A DNA stretch of 64,000 bases from Apoderus coryli (lineage: Eukaryota > Arthropoda > Insecta > Coleoptera > Attelabidae), in NCBI GenBank assembly GCA_911728435.2, contig OU452199.1, positions 41,427,253 through 41,491,252 on the forward strand. The letters run 5' to 3'. Below, in pieces: positions 31,711-41,452 of this stretch (position 1 is the first letter of the stretch; each line of letters begins with the position of its first letter). Made by a program: the position numbers and the translations under genes. The notes beneath the pieces were generated by a model. It was not told where the DNA came from and made no database searches. It saw nothing but the letters and a program-made list of their open reading frames with translations.

Positions 31711-32238
31711 CCAAACTCCAAACTCCAAACTCTATCCGTGGACACATTCGAGATACACAGATAAAGTTTGGAAGAAGAAAAACTTTTTTATTTGTCGATT
31801 TAGAAGAAAAAGTCATTCTTTATAAAAACGTCTGCTTGTGTCAAAACTACAAATTCAAATACCAAATTTACGATTACTATACAGGGTATATCAAAAATAA
31901 CATTTTTAATGATTTTGATTTTCCTGTTTTTTTAATTTTATTATTTTAATAGTAGCTATGAAATTAACCACTTTGAGAAAAAAGTTTATTAGTGTTTTTT
32001 GCACAATTGGTGTAATAAATCACGGTTTTGAAAATATTTTCATAAAATTAAAAAAAAACAACAAAATCAAAATCATTAAAAATGTTATTTTTGATATACC
32101 CTGTATAGTAATCGTAAATTTGGTATTTGAAATGGTAGTTTCGACACAAGCAGACGTTTTTATAAAGAATGACTTTTTCTTCTAAATCGACAAATAAAAA
32201 AGTTTTTCCTCTTCCAAACTCTATCCGTATGGACATTG
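31711..32238. mobile_element. Foldback MITE family D, copy 1
   Basis: Two arms of about 200 bases in inverted orientation: GAAAAACTTTTTTATTTGTCGATTTAGA faces its complement, and CTATACAGGGTATATCA faces GATATACCCTGTATAG. The right end (...CCGTATGGACATTG) meets a TA at 32239. The left end is rearranged: an 8-base word CCAAACTC is repeated three times at 31711-31733 and part of the terminus is duplicated. Other copies are at 33962-34175 (half) and 61169-61650 (complete). Confidence 0.8.
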
Positions 32239-32390
32239 TATATGATGATGCCTCAAAAGTATGACGAAACATCGTATGACATGTTGGAAATAAAAAAATA
32301 AAAAATATTTATCATCTCACCTGAGAGAACCTGAAGAAGTGTCTGATGATGTCTCAAACCAGAGAAAAATGTCGTAAAACAATTTAATAA
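32239..32390 (+). repeat. Hammerhead-like repeat, copy 2
   Basis: Matches 30168-30318 across TATATGATGATGCCTCAAAA, ACGAAACATCGTATGACA, the AT-rich middle, and CTGATGATGTCTCAAACC. It starts exactly at the TA flanking MITE D. Confidence 0.6.
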
Positions 32391-32713
32391 TAAACAAAGG
32401 AAGAAATTTTGATTTTACTTGACGGAAGCCGGATACGTTTCACTGACTTGTGGATCAAGAACTATAAAAAAGAAAATCGGTTGTGTCGCCCTGTATATGA
32501 ATATATTTTTAGATTCCCCGTTCAAAATAAACCTAACTTTCATTAAAGTACATCTCACCTAAACCAGACAGTTTTTTAAAGATTTTAATTTTTATAAAAA
32601 TATAGACATAATTTGAATGAAAAAATTCACGGCCTATTCGTTTGTTCTTTTTAAGGCCAATCTGGGCTGATAAATATACCCACTCATCACTTGTTACGCC
32701 AAAATAATAAATA

Positions 32714-32954
32714 CAGGGTGTCCAATAATATAAGTTATAGGAACGTAAAGTTTAATTCTAAATAACTTGTTTATTTCAAATGGAACATTCGGTATATGAG
32801 GTCAAAATTAGATGCACAAAGTAAATATCTGTCAAATATTATAATACTTTCCTATATGGATAACTCTTGACGTTTTCGTGGAAAATGCACATATTCATAA
32901 TAAGTATTAGACGAATTTTTAATTGAACCTGTTAATTTTATGTAGACCACCCTG
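32714..32954. mobile_element. MITE family E, 241 bp
   Basis: TA-flanked, left CAGGGTGTCCAATAATA, right GTAGACCACCCTG. The sequence to its right (GATGATGCAAAAATTAAAGT) recurs beside a second right terminus at about 44788-44805, so the mobile unit or its target is itself a dispersed repeat. Confidence 0.7.
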
Positions 32955-32956
32955 TA

Positions 32957-33885
32957 TTTGATGATGCAAAAATTAAAGTTAAAGTTTTTCTATAGATATG
33001 TATCTAATAAAGTGCAAACAAAAAATATGTTGTATGTTGCCGTTTGACATCTGATTTGCATTATAGGTTAGGTGTTAAGTGCCCTTCTTGGTCTAGAAGC
33101 AAATATATACAACCAAATAATTAGGTACCTAGGTACCTATATTAATACTTAAAAATCGCAATTTTCCATCGCTATATCACAACAATACAAGAGAGTCACA
33201 AGCATACTACTTCCCCTGAACACTACCCCTTCCCACGACTACAACAATGCCCGGTTACCATAACAACGCGACAATGATGCACCAATCACGAACAAGATAA
33301 CGTTACACAACTATCTATTCCACGCCCCACTACAGTACTCATCCCATTGGTGGTGGGGTCAAATGGGTGTGTCTTAACGGCAATATACCAGATGATGGAA
33401 ATGATGATGTGCTTGCTATTCTGTATGTCATCGAGATAATGCGTTTTCAGTATTATCAATTCGATTGCGTTTTTGGTATAACATAGGGGCGGTAAAATTA
33501 TGTCTGTCTTTTTCTCTGGTGTATTGGGTGAGAGAGATGGGGATATTGAGTATGTCAGAATTGTCGGGATGATCTGTATGAATAAAATGCTTTTATTGTT
33601 CGCATTGCTCTCGCCCTCTTAACAAATATTAGCTTTGTTTGTCAGCTTTTGAGAGAGTGGAAGAGGCAAGGAAAAACAAATATAGAGGCAAAGGTGAACT
33701 CTATGATGATGAACGCGTTTTGGAAAATCGATACAAGACGCTGGAGACGCGAATTTATGCAGATATCGACCTAAAACTTAACTAGTAGGTATATACCTAC
33801 CTACTTGATACAGAGAGTAATACCTATACAGGGTACAAGCAAATACAGACGTATAGGAAATGAAAATGAATCCAAAGCGTTTTAC
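32957..33885. other. No gene; comparatively GC-rich, possibly unique sequence
   Basis: The stretch from 33060 to 33780 lacks TE termini and is less AT-rich than its surroundings, with TAGGTACCTAGGTACCTA near 33122. It may be a remnant of non-repetitive host sequence, but no exon is recognisable. Confidence 0.35.
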
Positions 33886-33960
33886 GGGACTAGGTCGGGA
33901 ATCGTATTTCTGGATGTGGCCAGAGCCTTCGACAGGGTTTGGCAGGAAGGACCTATCTAC
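33886..33960 (+). pseudogene. Jockey-type RT fragment (catalytic block A)
   Basis: Short frame with GIVFLDVARAFDRVWQEG, the first catalytic Asp block of jockey-clade RT (usually VFLDV.KAFDRVWH.GL). It is cut off on the right by MITE D. Confidence 0.7.
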
Positions 33961-33961
33961 A

Positions 33962-34175
33962 ATGTGTACACGGATAGAGTTTGGAAGAGGAAAAACTTTT
34001 TTAATTGTCGATTTAGAGGAAAAAGTCATTCTTTATAAAAACGTCTGCTTGTGTCGAAACCACAATTTCAATTCCCAAATTTACGATTACTATACAGGGT
34101 ATATCAAAAATTACATTTTCAATGATTTTGATTTTTTTGTTTTTTTTTAAATTTATGAAAATATTTTCAAAAAAT
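33962..34175. mobile_element. Foldback MITE family D, half copy
   Basis: Left arm only: ACACGGATAGAGTTTGGAAG, then CTATACAGGGTATATCA, ending at the foldback mariner. The right arm has been lost at the junction. Confidence 0.75.
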
Positions 34176-36351
34176 TCTTTTAGGGAAATCGACAATGGGA
34201 AATCGCTGGAAATAGTTTTTTAGTTCCTAACTATACCGCTAGGGGGCGTAATAGATACAGTAATGCGAAAAATAAATTTTTATTGGAAATTTCGCAATAT
34301 AAGTTAGAAAAACAATACTACCACAGTAATGCTACTGAGATTCGGCATCTTTTTGGTGTATCACTTTTTATTGTGCGGCTTGAAATAAAGGCAGCAGGGA
34401 AGGACGAAATTTTACCTATGATAATGTGTATAACTTTGGTTTGGCTTAACCGAATTTATCAATCTAATTTTTGTTTAAGAACTCAAGCCTTGCTGATGAA
34501 GAAAAAAAAGATTTCGAATCATAATTGTTTTTTGGGGCTCCGCTAGATGGCGATATTTGCATCGCCTAAGGTTTTTTTGATTTTTCTTTAAAAATTTAAA
34601 TGGAATGATAGAAATATTTTATCAAAAATGAAAAGTAAATTGAATTTGCAACAAAAAAGTCCAAAACCGCACAGGCAAATCTTTATTCGTTTGAGAGTTA
34701 TGGCCAAAAGAATGTTGTTCACCAAAATTCGTTGAAAAATCATGTATCTTTAATTTTCCGTGATCAAGAATGCCATAGGAAATAAAAAAATAGGTTTAAA
34801 CTGTATTAAACTGATAGTTTAACAAATAAGAATAATGAAAGATGCATTAAAATTACCAAAATGCAGAGTTTTCATAAAATTTGTTAAAAGAGGTAGATCT
34901 AGGTACCCATGAAACAAAATTGGGAAGTTTCCATGCATGGAGACAAATAAATAAACGCGAATATGCTGCTAAATACCCTGACCGAAGACACCATAGCAGA
35001 AAAGTGTTCCGTCGGTTAGCAGTCCGTTTACGAGAAACGGGAAGTGTACGAGTTGATCCAGTCCCGCTCAGAAGACGTCCAGTTAGCAGTGAAGATAATA
35101 TTATAAGCGTTCTTGCGTATGTGGAAGCGAAGCCTCATGTAAGCATCAGTGACATTTCTTCAGACTTAGGAATAAATCGCACTTCAGCATATTGGATTTT
35201 AAAATCTTTTAAACTGCATCCTTACAGTATGGTTTTACATCAGGCACTTTCAGATGCCGATATTGACAAGAAGCGCCTATATACTTTTGTTATTGGCTGA
35301 GAGATATGTGCACGGAAGACCCGCAATTTCTCTCACAGATTTTATGGACTGAGCCATTTTTTCTAGTTGTGGTAGTGTTAATTTACACAATACGCATTAT
35401 TGGTCATAAACAAATCTTCATTGGATGCCGGAAGTTGACCATCAAAGTAGATGAAGTGTAAACGTGTGGTGTGGAATCGTAGTCAGGCTATTTAGCAGCA
35501 TATTCGCGTTTATTTATTTGTCTCCATGCATGGAAACTTCCCAATTTTGTTTCATGGGTATCTAGATCTACTTCTTTTAACAAATTTTATGAAAGCTCTG
35601 CATTTTGGTAATTTTAATGGATCTTTCATTATTTTTATTTGTTAAACTATCAGTTTAATAAATTTTAAACCTATTTCTTTATTTCCCATGGCATTCTTGA
35701 TTACGGAAAATTAAAGATACATGATTTTTCAACGAATTTTGGTGAACAACATTTTTTTTTTGGCCATAACTCTCAAACGAATAAAGATTTTCCTGTGCGG
35801 TTTTTGACTTTTTTGTTGCAAATTCAATTTACTTTTAATTTTTGATAAAATATTTGTATCATTCCATTTAATTTTTTAAAGAAAAATCAAAAAAACCTTA
35901 GGCGATGCAAATATCGCCATCTAGCGGAGCCCCAAAAAACAATTATGATTTAGAATAATTTTTTTCTTCATCAGCAAAGCTTGAGTTCTTAAACAAAAAA
36001 TAGATTGAAAATTCGGTTAGGGCAAACCAAAGTTATAGATATTATCATAGGTAAAATTTTATCCTTTCCTGCTGCCTTTATTTCAAGCCTTACAATAAAA
36101 AGTGATGCCGAATCTCAGTAGCATTACCGTGGTAGTATTGTTTTTCTAACTTATATTGCGAAAATTTCAATAAAAATGCATTTTTCGCATTACTGTATCT
36201 ATTACGCCCCCTAGCGGTATAATTAGGAACTAAAAAACTATTTCCAGCAATTTCCCATGGTGTATTTCCCTAAAATAATTTTTTTTCCATTGTCCTACGA
36301 CTATTATTTCCTGAGATATGCTACCTGTCCACCCTTAATGGAATACCCGGT
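34176..36351. mobile_element. Mariner-superfamily element rebuilt as a ~780-bp-arm inverted repeat
   Basis: The sequence 34176-34975 is repeated in inverted orientation at 35489-36273, for example CCGCTAGGGGGCGTAATAGA facing TCTATTACGCCCCCTAGCGG. Only about 510 bases between the arms are unique. The right side extends to a TA-flanked terminus (...GGTATTCCATTAAGGGTGGAC inverted) at 36351, while the left outer 80-90 bases are missing where MITE D adjoins. The arms include the start of the transposase reading frame, so the right arm is a copied and inverted left half, not a normal terminal repeat. Confidence 0.85.
34930..35470 (+). pseudogene. Mariner-superfamily transposase, N-terminal half
   Basis: Frame with NKREYAAKYPDRRHHSRKVF, RRLAVRLRETGSVRVDPVPL, then the second helix-turn-helix (SSEDNIISVLAYVEAKPHVS, ISDISSDLGINRTSAYWILK) and FKLHPYSMVLHQALSDADID. 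Frame changes follow; MCTEDPQFLSQILWTE and NVWCGIVV mark the region of the first catalytic Asp, which is Glu here (WTEP). The reading frame is then replaced by the inverted arm at 35489, so the second and third acidic residues are absent. Non-functional. Confidence 0.8.
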
Positions 36352-37869
36352 ATATAGGATTTTATATTTAAAATAAGAAAGTTCCGGTATAACCGGAAGT
36401 GACACAAACGTAAAAATATCTTAGAAATGTAGATTGGATCAACAAATGTAAGTAGACAAAATTTCAGGATGATCCTTAACCTTGTTTTGCTAAAACGTCT
36501 AAGGTGCAATCCAGCACCATCAATAACCCTGTATGTACGAGTACATTGTATATGATATAGAGAGCTAAATATAATAATTATAACATAATAAACTAACCTA
36601 ACTACATTCATAAAAATTGAAATAAAAAAAAATAGCAAGAGCGCAAGATCTTCCGCACACAAAGCCACGCCGATTACCACACAATGTCAAATGTGTTGTC
36701 AATGTGTCAGTTTTTAAAACACATTTGAGATTTTACTCTCTAGTGCTTTAAAGTGTAGGTACTTTAAGACACCAGTGCCTTAAGTAACATTTTTAAGGTT
36801 CCTGGGGGTGTTAAAAATTGAATTTTCAACACATTTGTAGGAAGAAATATTTTTATTCATATTCCCACAATTTTAACTTTTATTTTCTCACCAAGAAATA
36901 AAAATATAACAAAGAATTACATTATAACACCGTCAATTCTTTAAAAATTATTCACACATTTTTTATTTTCAACCCTTACAACTTTCTGTAGGTATATGCA
37001 GGCTTTTAAGGCAAATTTCATGACCCGAACGGGTTAAAGGGTTACCAAAATTGAGGTAAAAACGGGTTAAATTTGCCCGAAAAAATAAATAAATTTATTC
37101 CCATATAAGTACAATACTTAGCAAAGGGTTGTAATTCTCAATAAATAATTTAATTAAATTGATTTTCATGTTACTATTGCTCCCCTATATATTATGAAGT
37201 ATTTTTAGAAGAAAAAAAAAGTTACCTTTGTCCGAAGAATCAATCAATTTCTGGTGGAACTAGTTTATAAAGAATCGTTTTTATTTTTAAAGGTAAATAT
37301 AATAGTTTTGTGTGTTTAGTATCAAATTACGCGCTGAGGGCCCACAGCTGAGTTTAATGAAAGGGGACCATTGATCTTTTTTTTTTTTTCGTAAAATTTG
37401 TGTGATTTTTTAGAAAGAAAATAGCACTAGTTATAATTTTGTCCATTTAACTATACAATAGATTCACATTTCAGTTTAAAAACAACAAATTAAGATTACG
37501 AGGGTCACTTTTATACAGGGTGAGTCACGAGGAACTGTACATACTTCTACCATAAGTAGAGGCACGTTAGGGGATTATCAAATGACCATTAAAAAATGTC
37601 TCCTTGTTTTGCTTATTAATATACAGGGTGAATTATGGATCTTCCCCAAAATAATGTTTCGTCATATCTTTTCAATCATTAGGTCGATTTATCTCATTTT
37701 TTTTTTATAAAAGTGTGTATTGGTGTCTGGCAACTAACTGACATATTCAGAATTGAAAAAATCCAGGTTCGTCTTGGAGAAAATTTGTGGGATTGCTTCA
37801 TATTCAAACACACAATCTGATACAATTTTTTCAGAGGGCATAAATAAACAGTTAGACCTGGGTATTCGA
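36352..37869. other. No gene; transposon termini at 37515 and 37622
   Basis: AT-rich. TACAGGGTGAGTCACGAGGA (37515) and TACAGGGTGAATTATGGATC (37622) are ends of mariner-like MITEs in the same orientation, the second possibly inserted in the first. No coding region was recognised. Confidence 0.5.
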
Positions 37870-39395
37870 GAGTCGAGAGAAAAGGGACAAGCTCATGGCC
37901 ATTAAGATAGTTTGTGAGTCAACAGGCGACGCTTCTCATCGGACCCTGTATAACTCGTTGCATGCAGATTATAAGAAGACTATTGTTGACCATAAAAAGA
38001 TGGCCTACGAGAGATATATAGCTAGCTCCATTAATAAACCACTTGATATCTGGAGAATAATTAATAGTGAAAGAAACTATTGTACAATGCCAATTAGTAC
38101 TCGGCTTACACCTTCCGAGTTTAACAGTTTTTTTGTATCTGTTGCTAATAAAATTACTGAGGCCATGTCTGTGGATCTTGATGAGCGGGTACATATGTTA
38201 AGTCGGATACCGATGCAGCCTAGCTCCTTTTTTATGTTGCCCATCTCGGAGTTTGAGGTCCTGGAGACCATTCGCCACTTAAAAAACTCGGGCAGTGTTG
38301 ATATGTTTGACTTCAGCAGTTTCTTTGTGGAGGAATATGCACAGATCTTAGTTAAGCCTTTAGTGCACATCTTCAATTTATGTTTGTGCGACAGCGTTTT
38401 CCCTGAGCCATTCAAGTTGACTAGAGTTATCCCTGTATTTAAAAAGGGTGACATTGATAATGCTTCTGATTACCGACCGATTTCTATAGTTCCTATATTT
38501 GGAAAAAATTTTGAGATTATATTAAAACAAAATCTAACTTCTTTTTTGGAAGCGAATAACCTAGAACACTAGTAATCTGCTGAAACTAAATATTGATAAG
38601 ACCCAGAGACTTACATTTTCTAGTGCTAGTGGTCATGCTTGGAGACGAACAGCCAACCTGTTGGGGATTATTGTTGATGATGCGCTTTGCTGGGCGTCGC
38701 ACGTTTATTTTCTCAGGGGTAAGTTGTCTTCTAGTATTTACGTTATTAGGAGGCTCAGACATTGTCTGAGTCAGCAAGCTCTGAGAACTGTTTATTTCTC
38801 ACTGTTCCATTCTCATATTCCGTATGGAGTGAGTCTCTGGGGTAACTCGTCATCGGCTATGCAAATATTTAGAGTGCAAAAAAAGGTGGTTCGAATTCTG
38901 GCAAATGCTGGATATCTGGAGCATTGCAAGCCCATTTTCAAATCTCTCAATATAATGCCTCTCCCGTCTTTATATAGATATTATCAACTGCTTGAGATTC
39001 ACAGATGTAAGCCCGATTTGTGTATTAACTCAACTTGTCATGAGTATGGTACGAGATCTGCGGACTTGGTACGGGCTCGGCGATGGAGATTGACTAAGTC
39101 TGCAACAAATTCCCTACAGATTCGGTTGTATAATGCACTTCCTCGTAGGGTCCGGAAGTACAGTTCAGAAATGTTCAAAAGAACTATAAAATCATACTTG
39201 CTCAAGCATGCTTTTTATTCTGTGGAAGAATATTCCAAGGAAGTTCTACATTTTAGCAATTAGTCGCTTTTGTTGTTTGTACCTATGTTACTTACACTTT
39301 CATGTTTTTTGTTGTAGATATAGTTTTTGTATTTTGACGTACTGCAATTGTTTTGTACAAAACGTAGTCAATAAAGATTATTTATTTATTTATTT
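37870..39395 (+). mobile_element. Non-LTR retrotransposon, 5'-truncated, internal RT deletion
   Basis: Ends with a 3' UTR (GTACAAAACGTAGTCAATAA) and an (ATTT)n tail at about 39375-39395. The same 3' UTR, inverted, is found at 54742-54868 with an (AAT)n tail instead, so the two copies are one family with independently made tails. Confidence 0.85.
37895..39263 (+). pseudogene. RT ORF2, central palm deleted
   Basis: The first frame (to 38572) covers the linker (NKPLDIWRIINSERNYC) and RT start (SGSVDMFDFSSFFVEEYAQI, FKLTRVIPVFKKGDIDNASD, YRPISIVPIFGKNFEIIL, FLEANNLEH). The second (to 39263) resumes after the catalytic core: SNLLKLNID-like thumb, NLLGIIVDDALCWASHV, then YGVSLWGNSSSAMQIFRVQK and RRVRKYSSEMFKRTIKSYLL. 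Compared with the copy at 54742-56124, all of the SKA.D...YADD region has been deleted, joining FLEANNL to the thumb out of frame. Inactive. Confidence 0.85.
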
Positions 39396-39770
39396 GATTT
39401 TTTTGTTACACTCACCTCACATTTCCAATTAAAGATTCATTTTAGAGCCAAATTGAAAATTGGCAATAATGAAGTATCTTACTGTATAATAATGTTTAGT
39501 TATTAAAAAGAAATCTTCAAAATAAACAGAAATGACACACACTGTGCTCCAGTATGGTAAATACCAAAATTTGAATTGATTTACAGGGCCGAATTTAAAA
39601 ATCTGGCATATCTGGTTCATCCCAATAATTCACCCTGTATGTAACTTTTACCACTTGTAATAGACAGAAAACAGATAAAAAAATTTTGTAATAACCTAGT
39701 TTTCTTATTTGTTTGAGGAAAACTCGTGTGTCTAATGATTTTAATCGGAATGAAATGAACAAGCCAGGGA

Positions 39771-40134
39771 AATGTTTATTCATAAATAGAAATAAAATAA
39801 AAAATAATAACCAAACAATAAAACAGTTTTAACAATGTGGAAAAAAGTACAAAACAATTTAATAAACATTACGATTATAAAACACAACAGCTCATTAACA
39901 GAATTATTCACTGTTGCAATATTATCAGAAATGACCCACTGACAATCAGAAAGTCCATTACACATTTAAACATTCGTCATGAAAAGTGTATTGAGGCAGA
40001 TGGATTTCATTTTGAACATATTTTATAATCGTAATGTTTATTAAATTGTTTTTTACATTGTTTCACATTGTTAAAACTGTTTTATTGTTTGGTTATTATT
40101 TTTTATTTTTTTCTATTTATGAATAAACATTTCA
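39771..40134 (+). mobile_element. Mariner-superfamily MITE with residual transposase C-terminus
   Basis: Arms of about 110 bp (39771-39880 and 40020-40134) are near-perfect inverted repeats, for example AATAATAACCAAACAATAAA facing its complement. Between them a frame reads QQLINRIIHCCNIIRNDPLT and CIEADGFHFEHIL, stop. This is the C-terminal end of a mariner-type transposase (usual end ..ANGGHFEHLL). So this is an internal-deletion derivative that shows which type of autonomous element it came from. Confidence 0.8.
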
Positions 40135-40149
40135 TAAGCAAAAATGTCA

Positions 40150-41452
40150 CAGTCTGTACAAGCTGAGTTGTAATTACTGCACATTATGTTCGCAACAGTG
40201 CATTCGTCCTAACTCTCACAATTTGAAAAGTTGAGTTGTACCTAGCTTCTGTTCTTGGAACGTTAATATTTATTTTCATCAGCAATTCCGAACACTCAAC
40301 CTGTCCATGGAGAACTTTGTATAACAACTCAATAGAATTTATAATTTTCCTGGTTTCCAAGCTCTGCACATCAAATCTAGTCAATAATACATTATAGTCC
40401 ACCCCTCTCTCCGGATAAATCCCATCTTCCTTATACACAAGATGTTTAAGAATTTTGTTTTTGTATTTTATCAACTGCATTTTTGTGAATATCATAAAAT
40501 GGATACCATATCAGGGAACCGTACTCCAACTTAGGACGAATGTAAGCATTAAATAGAATTTTTAGTGCAGAAATATTGTTAAAACCCCTAGTAGGTATTT
40601 CTCATAATAAACCCATACGTCTTATTCGCTTGCGCTGTTATCATTGATATATGTGCTCCGAAAAACTAAGCTTAGAGTTGAAGACAACTTCCAGGATCAT
40701 TGATCTAAGCTGCTTGAATTTCCGTAAATAAGATTCTTCACCACTATTTTTGGATCTTTTAAAAAATGTTTCCTTTTGTTTAATATTTTTTATAATGAAC
40801 GATGTATACCAAGGAGGAAAATTACGAGAAATTTTTTTGTACTTTGGCACATGCTGTTTAATTAATGAGTACAAGTTTGTGTAAAAATCATCCAAGGCCA
40901 GATTGACATCGTTTCTTTCATATATATTTGTCCAATCAGCATTAAGTAACGAGTTGTAAAGCGAAAGATAATCCCCCTTTTTAAAATTAGACGTTTCTTG
41001 TTCCTTGCTACATCGAAATTTGCGTTGTTTTTTATGCAATTCAGGAGAGCTAATAACAAGACTTGGGTGGTGCCTATCTTCCGGAACTAGAGGACACTCC
41101 TCGCGCTCCACGGTACAAATGACATTTGATGGGACTAAATCTAATAGTCGTTCATCCGTATTAAGTACAGTATTATACTGAACTAATTCATAAAAACTCT
41201 GGAAACTTGCCATCGCGGACACTTCTCTATTGATAACATTTACATCAACATAAGTGCTTAGGTATATTAAAATCCCCCACAAATAAAAGATTATTGTTAT
41301 GAAATGCATCAAATTGCTCAATTGCATCCAAAAACAACTCAAGAACATCAACTCGTGTTGATGGAGGAATATAAACTAAGAGAATAAAGTAGGTGACAAA
41401 TCCTAATGAACACTTGCAAGCAAGAAAATCGATTTCAGAAAAATTAGTATCT
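40150..41452 (-). pseudogene. Non-LTR retrotransposon (outer element), 3' part
   Basis: Minus strand. From 41452 down: the endonuclease middle (SEIDFLACKCSLGF, LLVYIPPSTRVDVLELFLDA, LLFVGDFNIPKHL), its end (DERLLDLVPSNVICTV, PLVPEDRHHPSLV) and the linker (VPKYKKISRNFPPWYTSFII, SYLRKFKQLRSMI). At about 40693 it jumps directly to post-RT sequence (FNSKLSFSEHI), and after further decay to the C-terminus (YKEDGIYPERGVDYNVLLTR, LLYKVLHGQVECSELLMKIN). The entire palm, including the FADD box, is deleted. The C-terminus resembles that of the 8.9-11.6 kb element. Its 5' endonuclease half lies at 44456-44755, on the other side of an insertion. Confidence 0.85.
41443..41452. repeat. Target-site duplication, left copy (ATTAGTATCT)
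   Basis: Matches TTAAGTATCT at 44446-44455 at 9 of 10 positions and flanks the inserted element after its poly(A). Confidence 0.75.

Noticed and set aside
33060..33780. Host gene promoter or exon
   Set aside because: GC content and lack of repeats are suggestive, but no open frame, splice pattern or motif supports a gene.
34283..34546. 87-codon frame left of the transposase
   Set aside because: Lies in the duplicated arm of the foldback mariner; its inverted twin is degraded and no motif is present.
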